Assembly (NCBI RefSeq): GCF_900169075.1
Contig: NZ_LT827015.1
Coordinates: 2,434,158 to 2,498,157 of the forward strand
Source of the DNA: Chryseobacterium phocaeense
GTDB taxonomy: Bacteria; Bacteroidota; Bacteroidia; Flavobacteriales; Weeksellaceae
DNA: 64,000 nt
Direction: 5' to 3'
The position numbers and the translations under genes were made by a program. The notes below the pieces were generated by a model. It was not told where the DNA came from. It worked only from the letters and a program-made list of their open reading frames with translations, and did no database searches. Below, piece after piece: positions 62,179 through 64,000 of this stretch; position 1 is the stretch's first letter; every line of letters begins with the position of its first letter.

Positions 62179-63471
62179 ATGATACAAAAGTTCGTTAGAT
62201 TTATCAGCCTTCATATCGGAGAAGAAGATAAGCAAAGGGTACTGGAAAACGTTAGTGATGACATCTCTTTCCGTGGATCCAATCTCTGGATTCTGGCCTG
62301 CGCCATTGTTATCGCCTCAATCGGGCTTAACGTAAATTCCACAGCGGTCATTATCGGAGCAATGCTTATATCTCCTTTAATGGGACCTATTGTAGGCGCA
62401 GGCTTTGCTTTGGGAACCTATAATTTCCAATTGCTTAAAAGATCAATGAAAAACTTACTGATTGCTACTATAGTAAGCTTACTGGTCTCTTTCATCTACT
62501 TTTCCCTGAGTCCTTTTAAAGAAACACAGTCTGAACTTCTGGCACGTACAGCTCCGAATATCTATGATGTTCTCATTGCCTTTTTTGGAGGTTTGGTGGG
62601 AGTAATTGCCATTACCCGGGTGAAAAAAGGGAATCCTATACCCGGCGTTGCTATTGCGACTGCTTTAATGCCTCCTCTGTGTACAGCAGGATATGGTTTG
62701 GCGGTAGGTAACTGGATTTATTTTTTCGGGGCTTTTTATCTGTATACCATCAATTGTTTTTTTATTTGTATTGCTACGTTCCTGATTATTAAATATCTGA
62801 AATACAAGCCTATCAGCCTGGTGGATAAAAAATATGAGCTCCAGATCAGATACGGCATTACCGCGCTGATTATTATTATGATTGTTCCGAGCTCTTATCT
62901 CGCCTACAATTTACTGAATGAAAAGAAATTCAATCAGCATATTGATCAGTTCCTTAATACAGAATTTTCCCAAAAAGGCTACACTCTTATTTATAAAAAG
63001 GTAAACTACAACGCTTCTCCCAGAAAAATTGAACTGGCATTTCTCTCTAAAAAATTCAGTGCAGACGAATTGAAAGCAATGAATAATAAGCTTAAAAGTT
63101 TGGGGATCCTCAATACGGAAGTGGTTATTAAACAGGACGCAACAGATATAAAATCTGAAATTCTGAACGAAATTGGCCAGCAGACGAGCATCCTTTCAGA
63201 AAAAGATATTGCCATTAATGATTTAAGGCAGAAAGTTGAAAAATACACCATCAAAGATTCCGGTGTTGTTAAGGAGATTAAAATTCTTTTCCCTGAATTC
63301 TATGATATTTCAATAGGTAAGATCACCAACAATCCCGGCACAGACAGTTCCAGGGTAAGCAGTATTATTTTGTACAAATCCGTGAAAGAAGAAAAAGACC
63401 AGGAATTAAAACTGAAAGACTGGATTTCAGAAAAATTATCGGATAAAAATGTTCAGGTGATCCGGCAGTAA
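62179..63471 (+). CDS. DUF389 membrane protein
   Basis: A 430-residue membrane protein. The first 230 residues hold about six helices with the DUF389 core: ILACAIVIASIGLNVNSTAV, then IIGAMLISPLMGPIVGAGFA and ATALMPPLCTAGYGLAVGNW. These proline- and glycine-rich helices are the family's hallmark; the function is not established. The C-terminal 200 residues are soluble, with a coiled-coil-like part around 300-350 and a mixed alpha/beta tail. It diverges from regulator 5. The start is the ATG at 62179, and a hairpin follows the stop. Confidence 0.85.
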   Translation: MIQKFVRFISLHIGEEDKQRVLENVSDDISFRGSNLWILACAIVIASIGLNVNSTAVIIGAMLISPLMGPIVGAGFALGTYNFQLLKRSMKNLLIATIVSLLVSFIYFSLSPFKETQSELLARTAPNIYDVLIAFFGGLVGVIAITRVKKGNPIPGVAIATALMPPLCTAGYGLAVGNWIYFFGAFYLYTINCFFICIATFLIIKYLKYKPISLVDKKYELQIRYGITALIIIMIVPSSYLAYNLLNEKKFNQHIDQFLNTEFSQKGYTLIYKKVNYNASPRKIELAFLSKKFSADELKAMNNKLKSLGILNTEVVIKQDATDIKSEILNEIGQQTSILSEKDIAINDLRQKVEKYTIKDSGVVKEIKILFPEFYDISIGKITNNPGTDSSRVSSIILYKSVKEEKDQELKLKDWISEKLSDKNVQVIRQ

Positions 63472-63508
63472 AACTATCGTTATATATTCCGGAATCAATG
63501 ATAAAAAT

Positions 63509-63535
63509 AAAACCATTTCAGGACGAAATGGTTTT
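63509..63535 (+). terminator. terminator after DUF389 gene
   Basis: A perfect 11-bp stem (AAAACCATTTC with GAAATGGTTTT) with a 5-nt loop, 38 bp after the stop; A-rich before and T-rich within the arm, so it may work in both directions. Confidence 0.7.
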
Positions 63536-63683
63536 ACTGCTTTGAATTTACTAAGTGTATATGAAGTTATGAATGATGTCTTTGTTTGTACTTACTGATG
63601 CAAAGATAGATCACTCCGTATTCGTTTATGTCAGGGGAATCCCTAAAAATATCTCCGTAAAAATACGGTGGTATAAATGAAAA

Positions 63684-63707
63684 GCCCCGCAGAGAAATCC
63701 GCAGGGC
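63684..63707 (-). terminator. terminator of the aminopeptidase gene
   Basis: A 7-bp GC-rich stem with one G-T pair (GCCCTGC with GCGGGGC on the minus strand), loop of 10, followed on that strand by CTTTTCATTT. It is 170 bp beyond the aminopeptidase stop. Confidence 0.5.
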
Positions 63708-63734
63708 ATCAAAAATTTATCTAACAATTATAAA

Positions 63735-63870
63735 TGTTCAAAGTTTTGGGTTCAAGGTTTAAAGTTTGAAGTTCAGGGTTTAAAGTTTTATATTTTTAAA
63801 ATTCACAATTGACAATTGACCATTCACAATTGACTATTCACCATTCACTTTTCACAATTGATCTTTCACT
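63735..63870. repeat. two arrays of short degenerate repeats
   Basis: The first array (about 63735-63790) repeats words like GTTCAAGGTTTAAAGTTT three to four times. The second (about 63799-63870) repeats ATTCACAATTGAC and ATTCACCATTCAC about five times. They lie between the aminopeptidase stop and its terminator, on the 3' side. Such arrays are seen between genes in Chryseobacterium; their role is unknown. Confidence 0.6.
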
Positions 63871-63879
63871 TATCTTCTT

Positions 63880-64000
63880 TTAAAGCGGACTTACCAGCTC
63901 CAGAAACCATTGTTTCACCTCTCCTTCAAGGTAAGGGCCTATTTTTTCTTCACAGGTTCTGTGGTAATCATTCAGCCATGCAATTTCGGTTTCAGAAAGC
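63880..64000 (-). CDS. Xaa-Pro aminopeptidase (aminopeptidase P), C-terminal end only
   Basis: The last 39 codons of a gene whose body lies beyond the right edge. LSETEIAWLNDYHRTCEEKI, then PYLEGEVKQWFLELVSPL and a stop match the end of flavobacterial M24 aminopeptidase P, where the LNDYH helix closes the catalytic domain. The metal-binding residues are not in this window, so the call rests on the tail alone. Confidence 0.7.
   Translation of the reverse strand, partial: LSETEIAWLNDYHRTCEEKIGPYLEGEVKQWFLELVSPL

Overview
This window is typical of a flavobacterium close to Chryseobacterium (Bacteroidota, Weeksellaceae). The reasons are the protein families present, the lack of Shine-Dalgarno sites, and promoters with TAnnTTTG -7 elements. 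I saw no rRNA, tRNA, CRISPR array or complete insertion sequence. Nothing was searched against a database; all names come from motifs and recall of families.

Layout. 0-9 kb: two minus-strand polyketide/PUFA-type synthases; the downstream one runs off the left edge. 9.4-11.3 kb: a perfect 23-bp hairpin, a secreted glutaminase and an unknown small protein. 11.4-14.4 kb: two FAD oxidases in tandem. 14.7-19.3 kb: a GH106-like glycosidase, a frameshifted small lipoprotein, two lipocalin-like lipoproteins and a small membrane protein. 19.5-27 kb: a TPR/LuxR-type regulator, DUF1826, an acyltransferase divergent from an AraC regulator, an S41 peptidase and a serine beta-lactamase-like hydrolase. 27.2-29.3 kb: two tandem terpene synthases. 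29.7-30.4 kb: a DRGH nuclease. 31-37 kb: four secreted surface proteins, two of them tandem paralogs, divergent from a TPR/LuxR-type lipoprotein regulator.

39-58 kb is an AT-rich accessory region with several broken genes, two small HTH proteins, a general-stress cluster and four Crp/Fnr regulators. The stress cluster holds a YciE-like ferritin-fold protein, a disordered KGG-motif protein, CinA-like proteins, an SDR, a zinc alcohol dehydrogenase, DUF4142 and a large catalase. It ends beside the 3' end of mnmE. 58-64 kb is ordinary chromosome: mnmE, a quinone reductase/saccharopine-dehydrogenase-like pair with a fifth Crp/Fnr regulator, DUF389, and the end of an aminopeptidase P.

The most interesting signal is regulatory. 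A palindrome of the form TGAC-N4-RTCA recurs between 43.9 and 56.8 kb. In four places it sits 36.5-37.5 bp upstream of a TAnnTTTG-like -7 element, which puts it near -41 from the expected start site, the class II position of Crp/Fnr activators. These four promoters precede a small lipoprotein, the catalase, one Crp/Fnr gene and a cyclase-family enzyme. A local stress regulon run by one or more of the clustered Crp/Fnr proteins is a reasonable inference, but only the sites themselves are observed.
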